Origin: Taxawa tesnikishii (nom. ined.)
Lineage: Eukaryota > Ascomycota > Dothideomycetes > Dothideales
Assembly: GCA_030247885.1 (NCBI GenBank)
Contig: JAPDRO010000027.1
Coordinates: forward strand, 124,001 to 188,000
Length of the DNA: 64,000 nt
Reading direction: 5' to 3'
Translations under genes and position numbers: made by a program
Shown: piece by piece, positions 33,342-43,120 of the stretch
How positions within the stretch are numbered: the first letter of the stretch is position 1
Layout: each line of letters begins with the position of its first letter
The notes under the pieces: generated by a model
Seen by the model: only the letters and a program-made list of their open reading frames with translations
What the model was told of the DNA's origin: nothing
Database searches by the model: none

Positions 33342-34871
33342 TCACAATGGTGTCAATTCTCCAGGATAACTATCGATGAGTGACGTCCAGTTCCAGTATT
33401 CACCATCGTCCATGGCTTTCCATACACGATCCCTAAGAAACATTCGGGTACGCAGGACGGTTGTCAATCCACGGCCGCGATAAATCTTCTCAAGGACATC
33501 CAGGATTGTTGATCGATCCTCATCATCTTTAAGCTCGCAGCCTGCGACGAATGTAGGCCAGAGGAACATTCTCATCTCCGCGTCTGTACCGTGGAGGTGA
33601 GACATCACGTCGTACGCCATGTTGAGAGCCACATCATCTGCCTCCGAAGAGCTTTGCGGAGGGTACAGCAGGTGGTGGAGATAGAGGAGCGCCGCAGAGC
33701 GATACGCGTACGCTTGTAAGAAGAATTTCTGTGAGCTCCGGAACGAAGATGACGGTGGGAGTACTGGACGCCATGCATCTATGCGCGCACGCAGATCGTT
33801 CGAGCGGTAGGAGAACCGATACAGTTGGTCAGGACTCAGCATCTGGAGATTGCTTGATCCCTGCTCTCCATTGGTGATGCGTAGTGTTGTGTATCGCTGC
33901 TTTACCTCTTCAGCAAGAGTAGATAGCTCTTCTAATAAGGGCATAAAGGTCATAGTATATCCCATGAAGCGGTCTGCAGAGCGTCTGGCGTCGTCATCCA
34001 ACCAGGCCGTACTCTTGACCAGGGGTCGACGTCGCTTCATAAGCGCAATGATCATGTCTTGACGGGCCACGCTGCGCACTAGGAATCTTGCTAGTGGACT
34101 GATCTGCAATCCCAATTGGGCAGATTGCGACACTAGCGCAGCTGCATACGCGACAAAGACAGGTATGGATGAACCATCAGCATCCGGTCTGGTATCAAGA
34201 AGCTCGAGAGCACATAGGCCGCAAACCATTAGTAGCATTGATTCCAAATTGTAGATTGGATTCTTCGTTGTGCGCAGCCGTGCCAGGACTCGTGCACGCC
34301 GATCGAGGACGGGCACTAGGGACCCGTTTCCGGTTCGGTGCAGATAGGTTTGTCCGATTGCATGGAGTATGTCGCCGAGAATCTCAGGGTACTTGTGAAG
34401 CACCATAGAGACCTGTCTGTTGTCGTATTCCACAAACTCCTCTCCCATCGATATCTGACGCATATGTCGATCGAAGTATACCTGTATCGCCAATTGCTCT
34501 GCGGGTGGAAAGATGCCTTGAGGCACAATACTACTGCTGAGCGCAGGTCTTAGTTCGGGAAGCAATAAGAGCTGTCCGCATGGATGCTGAGCTGTTGCTG
34601 GAGAGGCTGTCAATGCACCTGTGGACGCACACGCATGCTGCTCATGCCTTGAATGTACCAGAGCCGGCGGATGAGGCGATTCAACACCGGTGGCCTGGCA
34701 CTCCACCTCCTGAGCTTGCTGAGCTGAAGATCGAAGGTGAGCCGGAATCTGTTTATAACCAGGGCAGACACGGTCGCGTCGGGCGCATGTTCCGCACGAT
34801 GGTCGCGCTTCATCGCATTTGATCCTGCAGCGTCTGCACTCTTTGCAACCTCCTCTAGACCTCTTGATCAT
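33342..34871 (-). CDS. Zn(II)2Cys6 transcription factor
   Basis: Single exon, 509 aa. The N-terminus KRSRGGCKECRRCRIKCDEA continues RPSCGTCARRDRVCPGY, a complete C-x2-C-x6-C-x5-C-x2-C-x6-C binuclear cluster starting at residue 9. A Pro/Ser/His-rich linker of about 90 residues follows, then a long helical middle-homology region typical of the Fungal_trans_2 class (QVYFDRHMRQIS, YNLESMLLMVCGLCALE, FLWPTFVAGCEL, LEKIYRGRGL). Such regulators bind CGG-containing sites and often control neighbouring catabolic or secondary-metabolism genes. The only close neighbours are the MITE-interrupted ORF and the amidase tail, so its target is unclear. No frame break and no introns. Confidence 0.92.
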   Translation of the reverse strand: MIKRSRGGCKECRRCRIKCDEARPSCGTCARRDRVCPGYKQIPAHLRSSAQQAQEVECQATGVESPHPPALVHSRHEQHACASTGALTASPATAQHPCGQLLLLPELRPALSSSIVPQGIFPPAEQLAIQVYFDRHMRQISMGEEFVEYDNRQVSMVLHKYPEILGDILHAIGQTYLHRTGNGSLVPVLDRRARVLARLRTTKNPIYNLESMLLMVCGLCALELLDTRPDADGSSIPVFVAYAAALVSQSAQLGLQISPLARFLVRSVARQDMIIALMKRRRPLVKSTAWLDDDARRSADRFMGYTMTFMPLLEELSTLAEEVKQRYTTLRITNGEQGSSNLQMLSPDQLYRFSYRSNDLRARIDAWRPVLPPSSSFRSSQKFFLQAYAYRSAALLYLHHLLYPPQSSSEADDVALNMAYDVMSHLHGTDAEMRMFLWPTFVAGCELKDDEDRSTILDVLEKIYRGRGLTTVLRTRMFLRDRVWKAMDDGEYWNWTSLIDSYPGELTPL

Positions 34872-35460
34872 GGTTGGGGTTCATTCCTAGTCAGACTCAA
34901 ACCCGAGGCCAGTACTGTATGGAAGATGGAAGGAAAGAAGGCTTTTCCGCCCACGTTGCGCGATCTGGATGACTGACATTGCAGAGCTTTTTCGCAAACT
35001 ACGAACGAGCAGCAGTCTACGAGGACAGCAGTGCTCAAACGTTTCATGGCATGATACTCGTTGAAGAAGACGGTCTACGCAAATACCGACGCACTGCCAA
35101 GACCAAACGCTACCCGCCCCTGCCTTCGCCTTCTCCAACCTCCTCCTTTCCCATCTTGCATCTGGTGATTCATTCTACAACTTTATCGTTTTCCAGATCG
35201 ACCACATCGCCCTGCTCCGAATCGGATGTTGGCTGAGCCATTGTGGATGGGTCCTTCGCAATGTCTGTCATGTCGTCTCAGGTCGTGTTTCGCGAGCGAG
35301 AGGAAGCGGCCCGAACGGTTTGCTCGAGCAAACGAAGGGATTTCTAGAGATGTGTACCACCGGGCACAATCACACATCATATATAACGACACAATGCGTC
35401 TTGTCTACAAGCTTGCTTCAACGTCCGAACCATGCATTGTATGTGTCAGATAAGCAAATT
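34872..35460. other. Intergenic, 589 bp
   Basis: Promoter of the Zn2Cys6 gene plus sequence where the missing 5' part of the amidase gene would be expected. No amidase-like peptide (no GGSSGG serine motif) is found in any frame. Confidence 0.45.
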
Positions 35461-35791
35461 ATGTCGTTCCCTTGGCACTGCGTACAACTCTGGGGACAAC
35501 AGTATCCGGCCGCCATTCTTCCCTATTCACTTGTCGATCCGGAAGTGGATCACAAGGATGAGACGTTCGTCCCAATGAAGGGTAATGCCGCGCTTGATGA
35601 GAGTATTCAAGCACTGTGTGAGTTACTCTCTAGCAAAGGGCATGTCCTTGCGTTCCGCGATACTGATATACCCAGTCGACTCCAAATTACTAAAAGGAGC
35701 GCCCATAGCTCTTCAACTCGTCGGGCCGAGACTCGGTGACGCTCAGTTGCTCCGTGACGTAGAGCTCATTGACAGGGTATTGCGTAAATGA
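35461..35791 (+). pseudogene. C-terminal remnant of an amidase-signature family gene
   Basis: Two exons survive, 35461..35617 and 35676..35791, with an intact 58-bp intron (GTGAGT...CCCAG). They encode YPAAILPYSLVDPEVDHKDE and, after the splice, LLKGAPIALQLVGPRLGDAQ to a normal end LIDRVLRK and stop. This is the last 90 or so residues of fungal general amidases (about 550 aa), which hydrolyse amides through a Ser-cisSer-Lys triad. The triad region is entirely absent upstream. I interpret it as a 5'-truncated gene relic left by a rearrangement. An alternative is an assembly gap. The 3' splice and stop remain clean, so the loss may be recent. Confidence 0.7.
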
Positions 35792-36385
35792 GTAGAAGAG
35801 GAGAGATGGATCCATGCGGAGAGAAAATGCACTAACGGAGGCGGTGAGGACGAAAGCGGAAGGCGTGCTGGCAATGCCTCACTGTTCTGGATCTTACATG
35901 CTGTCTGCGGCTGAGGTTACCTAAACTCGAACATCAAAATACCAGTATGATATAGAACGACGTCATGAATAGTCTTCCCAACAGTTAGCTTAAATGACCA
36001 ACTGACTGACTGTTGTCGCAAGGCAGCGACATCGCACCGTAAGCGTTGAGAGATCTAGGTGTTGAACTTCTAATATCCTGTAGCTCCCCTCAATGGCTAG
36101 GGGCAAGCATGGCGCACTCAAGCTATGAATATCCGTACAGAATACACAAAAGAGCTAGCGATGTGGCTGCATTGCGACAGTACTCCCTCAGTCAGTTGAG
36201 TTGGTGGTATGAACAATGCTGATTATAAAACTTTTTGTACATTCCATAACCTTCTCGGCCGTTAATACAGAAAGGACGCAGGCAACTGTTGCCCGCGGAC
36301 TCAAAATTCGCGCCTGGGTATATTCTTCAGCACATCATATCCATAAGTCGGAACCAAGAAAATCAAAAACGCAGCGCTCATTCCT
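35792..36385. other. Intergenic, 594 bp
   Basis: No gene. Near 35832 a copy of the dispersed motif occurs (CTAACGGAGGCGGTGAGGAC). Confidence 0.4.
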
Positions 36386-39077
36386 TCAAGCCCTCCCATC
36401 CCGAACGCCACGTGCAATTACCCATGCACTCAAACCGCCCTCAAGACTCCTAAAGTAAGAGCTTAGGGGCATATTTGACCCCTGCTTCTTGCACCACTCA
36501 TCCAGCAGCGCGCGTCCGAACCGTACGGCCTGCAGCGGTCCCGTATCCGCGCCGATCGGCAGTGTGAACCCGCCTGCATACTTGCCAGGTTCAGGACCGA
36601 CACCTTCGTCTGCGGTGTGAACCTCAGTCGCCGCTCGCCAGATTGCCGGATATTCATGCATGAGAACGTCGAGCCGCAGCTTTGCATTCGCGTCGGCGGA
36701 AGAGGATTTGAGAGTGTTCCACGCATCCCTCAATCCGCTTCCGGTCTTCGTCGCCGCGCAAGCCTCGATGATGCGTGAGTTGTACACGACGCCAAGGTGG
36801 CATACGAGGCCGTAAAGATGCGGGTAGGGTGTCGTCAATCGTTTGACGAAAGCGTAGAAGCTGTGCAGCGTGCTCCAGGAATTGAGGCAGTTGGACAGTT
36901 GTGGAGGGTTGCGCGATACGTAGGCAAGCTCGTCACAGTAGAAGGCCAGTATGAATGTGAGAAAGCTCTCTACGGCGGCGATGGCGGCTAAGTCGCGTTC
37001 TTTTTGATTTCGTGGTCGCTGGCGAGGTGTTTGACCTTTCTGCCTAGGGTGATGAATCGCGTCTTCTCCTCTTCCCAGGCTTGTGTTTGTTGTGTCCTCA
37101 CACCTGAGGAGGGAGAGGGCCGTATAGTGCTGTTCTCTCGCGCCAAGTGTGAGCTAGTGGCAGAAGTGTGATTGGCGGCTGGTGTGTGGGCTGCTGCTGA
37201 TGGTGAGTTCCCAACGCTGTCAGTAGACTCAACCCGCTGCATGGCAATAGAGGTACGAAGATCCCTTCGTGCTGTCGGAGTGACTTGTTGCGATTGAGCT
37301 CTTTGCGAGTTTGTCAGGGTCGGGGATTTGAATGCGGGTTCAAGTGGGGTGCTCGAGTTCCTTTCGAGTTTGATGCTGTCGGGTCCCTTCTTTCGTTTCG
37401 CTTGTGGCTGGGATGTCGGATCCTCCTCATCTGTTCTCGAACGCTTAGTCGTACCAGATGACGTGATAGAAGAAGCGCGTTCTCGCTCCAACGTCTTGTA
37501 TGCACCGCTGCTTGCGGGTACTTTTCGTGCGATGCCTTTGATGGGCTCTTCCTTGGTGTCAACGCTGCGCTTTAGAGCCTTTCCGGCAAGTCTGGGCGCC
37601 GTTTTTTCAGACACGCTGTTTCTTTCCACATGAGCATCATCCCGAGCCTCAGCTTCGTACCGAGCCATCTTGTCTTTCCAATGCTGCGGCGAAGGGCGCA
37701 TTCCCAGAAGCCGCTTAACGGCTGTTCGAAGGGTCTTCGGGATCTTCAATGTGACAACAAGCGTCTCCCTCTCATCCTGCGAGTTCACCGGTCGGTCACC
37801 AGTGATTCTTCTAGAGTCATCCACTACGTTCGGTAACTCCTTTTTCAATGGAACAGGCGCTTCCCCAGGAGAATGCGCCTTATTTTTATGTTCCTTTTGA
37901 GGGAGCTCTGCCTGCTTTGTAGAACGTGGGGAATGAGCGCTGGTCTGACCTTGTTCTTTTTCCTGTGGTGGGTTTTCCTTCTTGACCAGAACGTCCTCTG
38001 AAGACAGTTTATCCTGAACAGAATCCGTACTGTTTGAGACTACAGAATCGTGCTTGGAGTTGGATCTCTGCATGTCCACAATGGAAGGCTTTCCAGAGCT
38101 GGAAGAGCTGCCGGATGTAGAACGCTTGTGCGCACGCGCTTCTAATGCTGCAACAATTTTGGGTGGTAGCGTCGGCGAGAGACGTTCGGGAAGGTGGTGG
38201 AGGGGAGATAATCTGCTCGGCAGTTGTTGAAGAGGAGAAAGCTTGCTTGGTAAATCTCGCTTTTTGGGCGGAGAAGGCAATGGAGAAAGCGGAGGCGGTA
38301 AAGCGTTAGAGCGTGGAGTTGGAGACATGCGTGGCTTTTTAACCGGAACGGTGGGCTCTTCTTTCTTGCTCTGTGATGCAGAGGTTGGCTTGTCGGCATC
38401 CGCTTCCCTGATAAGCAATCAGCGGGTGTTCTCGTACCATCGCCCAAGTTTTGAACATACCTCTTGCGCTTCAAGACGTTTTGTGCAGAACTGTCCTTTG
38501 GTGTCTGTGAGACGGCCGGTGCCTCCTTTCGCACAGTGCCCTGCCGCTCCGAGGTCCTCTTCGACTCTTGCTCCTCCGTCTTGACCGCCTTCGCACGTGC
38601 ATTTTCCGTGGCTTGTGGTTCTGGAGTATTGTCCGCGCCACCTGCTTGTTTGTTCTTGTACGCCGCAAGACTGATCTTCTTCTTTGGTCCAACGTTAGGA
38701 GTACCTACGGCGCTTTGCGGTGCACTGCTCTTCACCGGAAGATGTTGTGGAGCCTCCTCCGTCCTCATCGACCGCTCGAGATAAATACAATTGGAGTGAG
38801 GTTCATGGTAGATCCAGGTCTGATATTGAATGTTCGGGTGTTCGCGACGATTGAAGGGGGTTTCACGGAGCCATTGCTCGGCCGACTGTTGGGAATAATG
38901 GTGGTATCTTGGCTCGTCTTGCGGGATGGTCTGTACATATGGCACATCTGGTAGGCATGTGCGCATGCGATCCACGGTAGCGTCGAGCTGTTTCAGTAGC
39001 TCCTTGTCCTCGGCGCTCAGATCTGGGTAATAATCCTGTGGGGCAACCTCGTCGGTACTCGCGATTGCAGAAGGCAT
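36386..39077 (-). CDS. Conserved, largely disordered protein of unknown function
   Basis: Exons 38461..39077 and 36386..38407, 53-bp intron; about 879 aa. Start MPSAIASTDE at 39077 (a further ATG at 39107 is possible). The N-terminal 100 residues look folded (DYYPDLSAEDKELLKQLDAT, CLPDVPYVQTIPQDEPRYHH). The middle is Ser/Pro/Lys-rich with repeated LSPLxxLPxRLSP units (PSKLSPLQQLPSRLSPLHHL). A short conserved strand-helix LVVTLKIPKTLRTAVKRLL follows. The C-terminal 230 residues are helical (FITLGRKVKHLA, VESFLTFILAFYCDELAYVS, WSTLHSFYAFVKR). The frame changes at the T5 run 37001-37005; one added base reads EIKKERDLAAIAAVESF and fuses what would otherwise be two genes. The pattern matches unnamed Pezizomycotina proteins; a nuclear role is inferred from basicity only. 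Confidence 0.8.
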
Positions 39078-41103
39078 GATTGCGCAAAGATAGTGCCCCA
39101 GTCGCAAGGTGAACCCAGTTTTTGTCGCGACTACGCAAGCGCATTCATGTCCTGAAAGAGCCGCAAGGTCCTAGTGGAGGAAGCAGTATCTCAGAACGGT
39201 TCGGAGTATTTGTGAAGTGTGACGCGAAAGAGGTAACAATAGGCAGGCATGCTTGTTGATATATTAGTACTGGTAGCGGATGGACAGTAGAAGACAACAC
39301 CACGCACTGACAACCAATGGCGCAAGTGAAGGGGTCCCGGGCGTCCTCGAGCGCCTAAGTGGGCGTGTCGGTCATTGAGGGAGCAGCTGAGCGGAGCAGC
39401 TGAGCGGAGCGGCGGAGATGCCTTTGTTCGCTCTGCAGGCAAATGTGTTCGGTTCACATGCGACAGCAGCAACGACGTTGCGCAGTCAATTGCAAGGATG
39501 GCGAGGCGAGGCAAGGCGATGATGGGTCAGTATGCGTGTCAGGCGGAGATGTTTCTTGTGGGTGTTGGCAGGGTCGTGCGCGGCAGCGATGATGGAAGCC
39601 GATCGGAGGCTTCTGTCGCTCACCCCGATTGGGTTCAGCCCTGCACGACGGCCAAATGCAGAACACACCCGAGTCTACACAACTTCAGCATTTCTGTTCA
39701 TTTGCTGCCATGTGAAGACCACCATCATTCCGGACAACGTCTTTTTGCATGTTCATGTCGCTCTCGCAGCCAGATCATCGACCGACGGACAATTCCGGGT
39801 ACCCGTGCGGGTTCGTGCCTCTTTCGTCGATCCCGCTGCCATGCAGGGGTACGCCGTACGCGCGAACCTAACCCGGATAAACTCTCGGCTGTCGTCCGAG
39901 ACCCGAGCCCACTGCTGGACCCTTTATACCATCGTCTCCAGCTCGTCTTCCCCTCAAGAAGTTCTACACGCATGCTGCGTAGGCGTTCAATCGTCGCTCT
40001 ACCCCGGGGTGAGTCTCTGTCCGGTAACAGACAAGTATTAACGACCACGGCGAAAACACCAAGCCACGCTAGCCTCGCCGCCCTCGCTAGTGTACTGACT
40101 GTGGACATGGATGGATACTCACTGTCTGTCCTGTTCAGCTTGCTTTATACCACAGCAACAGGGCAGAACAAGCTAGCCAACCAACTGCTACGAGAGAGCC
40201 CAACTAAAGACGCTCACAGCCCCATTCACTACACCAGCAATTCATCACTAATCATCAAAGGGGCTGCACCGTGCTACTGACCTCTGTCGGCGCACTGCCG
40301 CCGCCAGCTCACCCACTGGTCCAACTCAGCATCCAGAACTTTGATGATGCGGAGTGCAATCCGACCACTGTCTCGAAGTTCATGAGGTAGGAACATGTTG
40401 TCGCTGTACTTGCGAAGTCAACGAAGAGTTATAGAGCTTGCGTATCTACATCTCCATCCCCTGTTGTTCGTCCGAACTTATACGCGCACTAGCTTCTCAC
40501 CGCCTACGTTAGCATGCTAACGTGGAATTCATATATACACCAGCTGTTTACCGCTTCCATATGCTAGCTACACACCGCCTACACTGTTGTACTAATGTGT
40601 AAAACATTCTCACACTAGCTGCTCGCCGTCAACGCAGCTTGGCTGTTTACCGCCCACGCTAGCGTACTAATCCTACGTGGGCGGTGAGCCACGTTCACGT
40701 TGAGGAGACGCACTAGACCTTGACAAGTCGAACCTAACGAGTCATTTAGATAGTAAGTCAGAACACTTGGTACTTGATAACGTACTTTGACAATTTAAGA
40801 ACAACATGCCTTCCTCGACATACGTACCATAAGTCAGATACGGATCGTGTAGTGCTTGATCCCGAAGGTTCGCCGTAGCGATAGAAGAATCACAACTTAA
40901 ACGTTCAGACGCTACTAACACCTCTACAGCAAGACTGCTGCCCTGCAATGATGATCAGTTAGATTTCCAACTGCTAGTGAGCGGACCTGTTGGAGCTCCG
41001 TTTCATTGCCGGCCTATCGACTACCTGACAGCGTTCATTGTTTTCCTTGATGCGGCAGCGGAGCAGAGCAAGCCAGGTGGTGTTTCGAAGTAGAACCGAA
41101 CTT
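39078..41103. other. Intergenic, 2.0 kb, repeat-bearing
   Basis: No supported gene; a 301-codon plus-strand ORF (39375..40280) is compositionally random and is rejected. Contents: a 14-bp tandem duplication (GGAGCAGCTGAGC) near 39383..39413, one copy of the GCTAGCG motif near 40067, and the motif cluster at 40488..40692. Confidence 0.5.
40488..40692. repeat. Cluster of about six degenerate copies of a GC-rich motif in both orientations
   Basis: Copies of CTCACCGCCNACGCTAGC (or its complement) occur at about 40488-40516, 40538-40562, 40565-40592, 40613-40640, 40645-40667 and 40676-40692. The set includes a perfect 18-bp palindrome ACGTTAGCATGCTAACGT (40506..40523). It also includes a perfect 10-bp inverted pair ACCGCCCACG/CGTGGGCGGT (40649..40658 and 40676..40685) around a 17-bp loop. 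Single copies elsewhere: about 16547, 16681, 29703, 35833, 40067. Confidence 0.75.
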
Positions 41104-42318
41104 TCAGAGTTCATCGTCTGTCTCCTCATCCTCATCCTCATTGATCCCAGTCTGCGACTGGTTTGCAGCAGGAGGAGACGGTTTCTTTGGCAGAAATCCA
41201 GCTCTCTGTAGATTCCTCCTCCCGAACGGTAATTCCCTCCTAGGTGGTGGCTCAATACCCTCTGATTCCGGCTCTGGCTGTGGCTCTGGAGTCTTCCTTC
41301 TAGCCTGAACTGTTTCGATCGCCTTGCCCTTATTTCCCACACCTCCTCTGGGTGCTTGAGAAGAGACAGGTGCGAGTGCAAAGCCATCTTCACTGCTGTC
41401 TTCATCCTCCGTTTCGTCCAGATCAGACTTCTCTGGAGTTTCCGCATCCCGCATCTGCTTTGCTATTTCCTCGTCGTCATCATCAACGTTCCGGTCATCC
41501 ACACCTATGCGATCCTCAACGTCATCCTCCGTGTCCATGGTTGCGCCGTTGGCTTTGCGTTTGCCTGCTCCGGACGCGCCGGCTTTCCGCTTGCCTGCGC
41601 TTGCTCGCGCGCTTTGAATTTGAGCAGCAGTCTTGGGGTCAACCTTTGCGTCAGATAGCAGCCTTTGCTGATCCCGTATCTTCAGCTTCTTCGTATTGAG
41701 AAGCTCCGCGAATTTCTGTAGAAGCTCGTTCTCGTGCTCTTTTTGGCCTTGACGAGATCGTCCAGTTCAGCAGAAAGCTTGGCCACAATGTCCTGTTGAG
41801 CGTGGACCGATGTCTGTAAATCATGAAGCCGAGTCCGGAGATCGTTTGCGTGCAAGGCAGCTAAGCCAGTCCATTCAAATAACTGTATCTCTTGGTCTTC
41901 ATCCTGGCTCAGTTTGATCTCTCCCAGGCGTTGCTGGACTGCTGGTTAATTTGCTTGTAAACACAACCGAACGCACAACTTACAGTAATGCCACTGATGT
42001 TCTTTCTGATGACTAGCGTGATCTGATCATCGACTGTAGCAACCAGCTCCACGTCCCGGATTGCATTGGACTCGTCTTTTTGCAGTAAAGCAAAAGCCAA
42101 AGTGTCTGACCATTCCGAATCAGATCCGCGATAGTTTGCTGCACGTAGACCGTTGATGTTTTTTGCGAGACAACGGCCACAAAAGGTGCTTCACCATCAG
42201 TACCTAAAAGTTGCAAATCAAGCGCAGCCGGACCGTTTTGGGTAGCGTTGATCAGTATGAATGCTTCGTCACTCGGCTGATCCGTCCGACGAACGCGTAG
42301 TATGTGTTGGGTTGGCAT
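41104..42318 (-). CDS. XRCC4/Lif1-like DNA ligase IV partner
   Basis: Exons 41984..42318 and about 41104..41938; about 390 aa. XRCC4/Lif1 stabilises DNA ligase IV in non-homologous end joining. The N-terminal head reads HILRVRRTD, FILINATQNGPAALDLQLLG, then GLRAANYRGSDSEW and ITLVIRKNISGIT. A coiled-coil stalk follows (QQRLGEIKLSQDE, LVKAKKEHENELLQKFAELL, KKLKIRDQQRLLSDAKVDP), then an acidic disordered tail with basic GKRKAG motifs. The order head, stalk, ligase-binding coil and tail is that of XRCC4. Frame breaks at the T6 run 42159-42164 and T5 run 41740-41744 each need one base. The splice after SGIT is in phase only if the donor is GGTAAGT rather than GTAAGT, a possible third missing base. 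Confidence 0.85.
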
Positions 42319-43120
42319 TTTGCAGGCAGCGTTTCGTTTGCATGTGGCTACTGTGCAGATGGCCAGGATTCAACGGTTGGCAGAGACGAGGTTGGCTAGC
42401 ACACAACGAAGAGGTAGGCAACAATGTAGCGGTTTTTGGTTGGGACGATAGTCGCTAGACATTTGGAGAAAGGGCGCGGAAAACGGACAAAGACGTTGTC
42501 TATCCTGCTGCCTTGGCGACGGTGATATCTGGCTGGCAGCCGTTGCTTGCGTTGTATGGTTCGGAGGATTTTTATGCGCGCCGTTCATATGCCGTTATGT
42601 TGTGCATGCGTGTGCGTGTGCGTGTGCGTGCGCGTGTGCGTGCGCGTGTGCGTGTGAGGGGAACAGCGCCCCACTCGAAGCTTGAGCGAGAAGACACCAA
42701 CCGACTGCAGCCTGCAGAGATTTTGGCTATGCGCATGAAGCGGAAGCGAGACTGGGTTCTCTTCTTACTCCTTGCTGTTGTCCGAAAACAAAATAGACTG
42801 GTGTCATTCCTCGAGGAGGTGAAACAAGCGCGTAGCCCGACGCTCGATCGATACAAGCAAGAGCAAGAGCAAGCGCGACCCGTGCGCCGTGCGCTGGTGG
42901 AGAGCAGAAAGAAGCTAGGCACGCCAGCCATCAAGTTGATCGTTTCTACCACTCCACCGCGCACCTGCACCTGCACCAGCCTCGGACGTACTACGTGTCG
43001 ACCCTGCATCGACAGCGACACCTGCATATACACCGTATGCGACAGCACACCGCCGCGAGGAGTCGCTCGAGTACACACCCGTCTCACTAACCCTCTACAC
43101 AGCACCGCCCGAACGCCGCA
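42319..43120. promoter_or_regulatory. Divergent promoter XRCC4-like/Byr4-like
   Basis: 802 bp between the two start codons, containing a long alternating purine-pyrimidine tract (separate entry). A 244-codon plus-strand ORF across it is antisense/leader noise. Confidence 0.5.
42601..42656. repeat. Alternating purine-pyrimidine tract, (TG/CG)28
   Basis: 56 bp of strict pyrimidine-purine alternation made of TG and CG steps with a single CA. Such tracts are prone to Z-DNA and length variation. It lies mid-way in the divergent promoter. Confidence 0.92.

Noticed and set aside
36386-36990. Separate small gene downstream of the disordered protein
   Set aside because: Joins in frame to the upstream ORF with one base added at 37001-37005 and carries no own start context.
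39375-40280. 301-codon plus-strand ORF
   Set aside because: Arg/Ser-rich random-looking product, no hydrophobic pattern or motif, overlaps equally long open frames on both strands.
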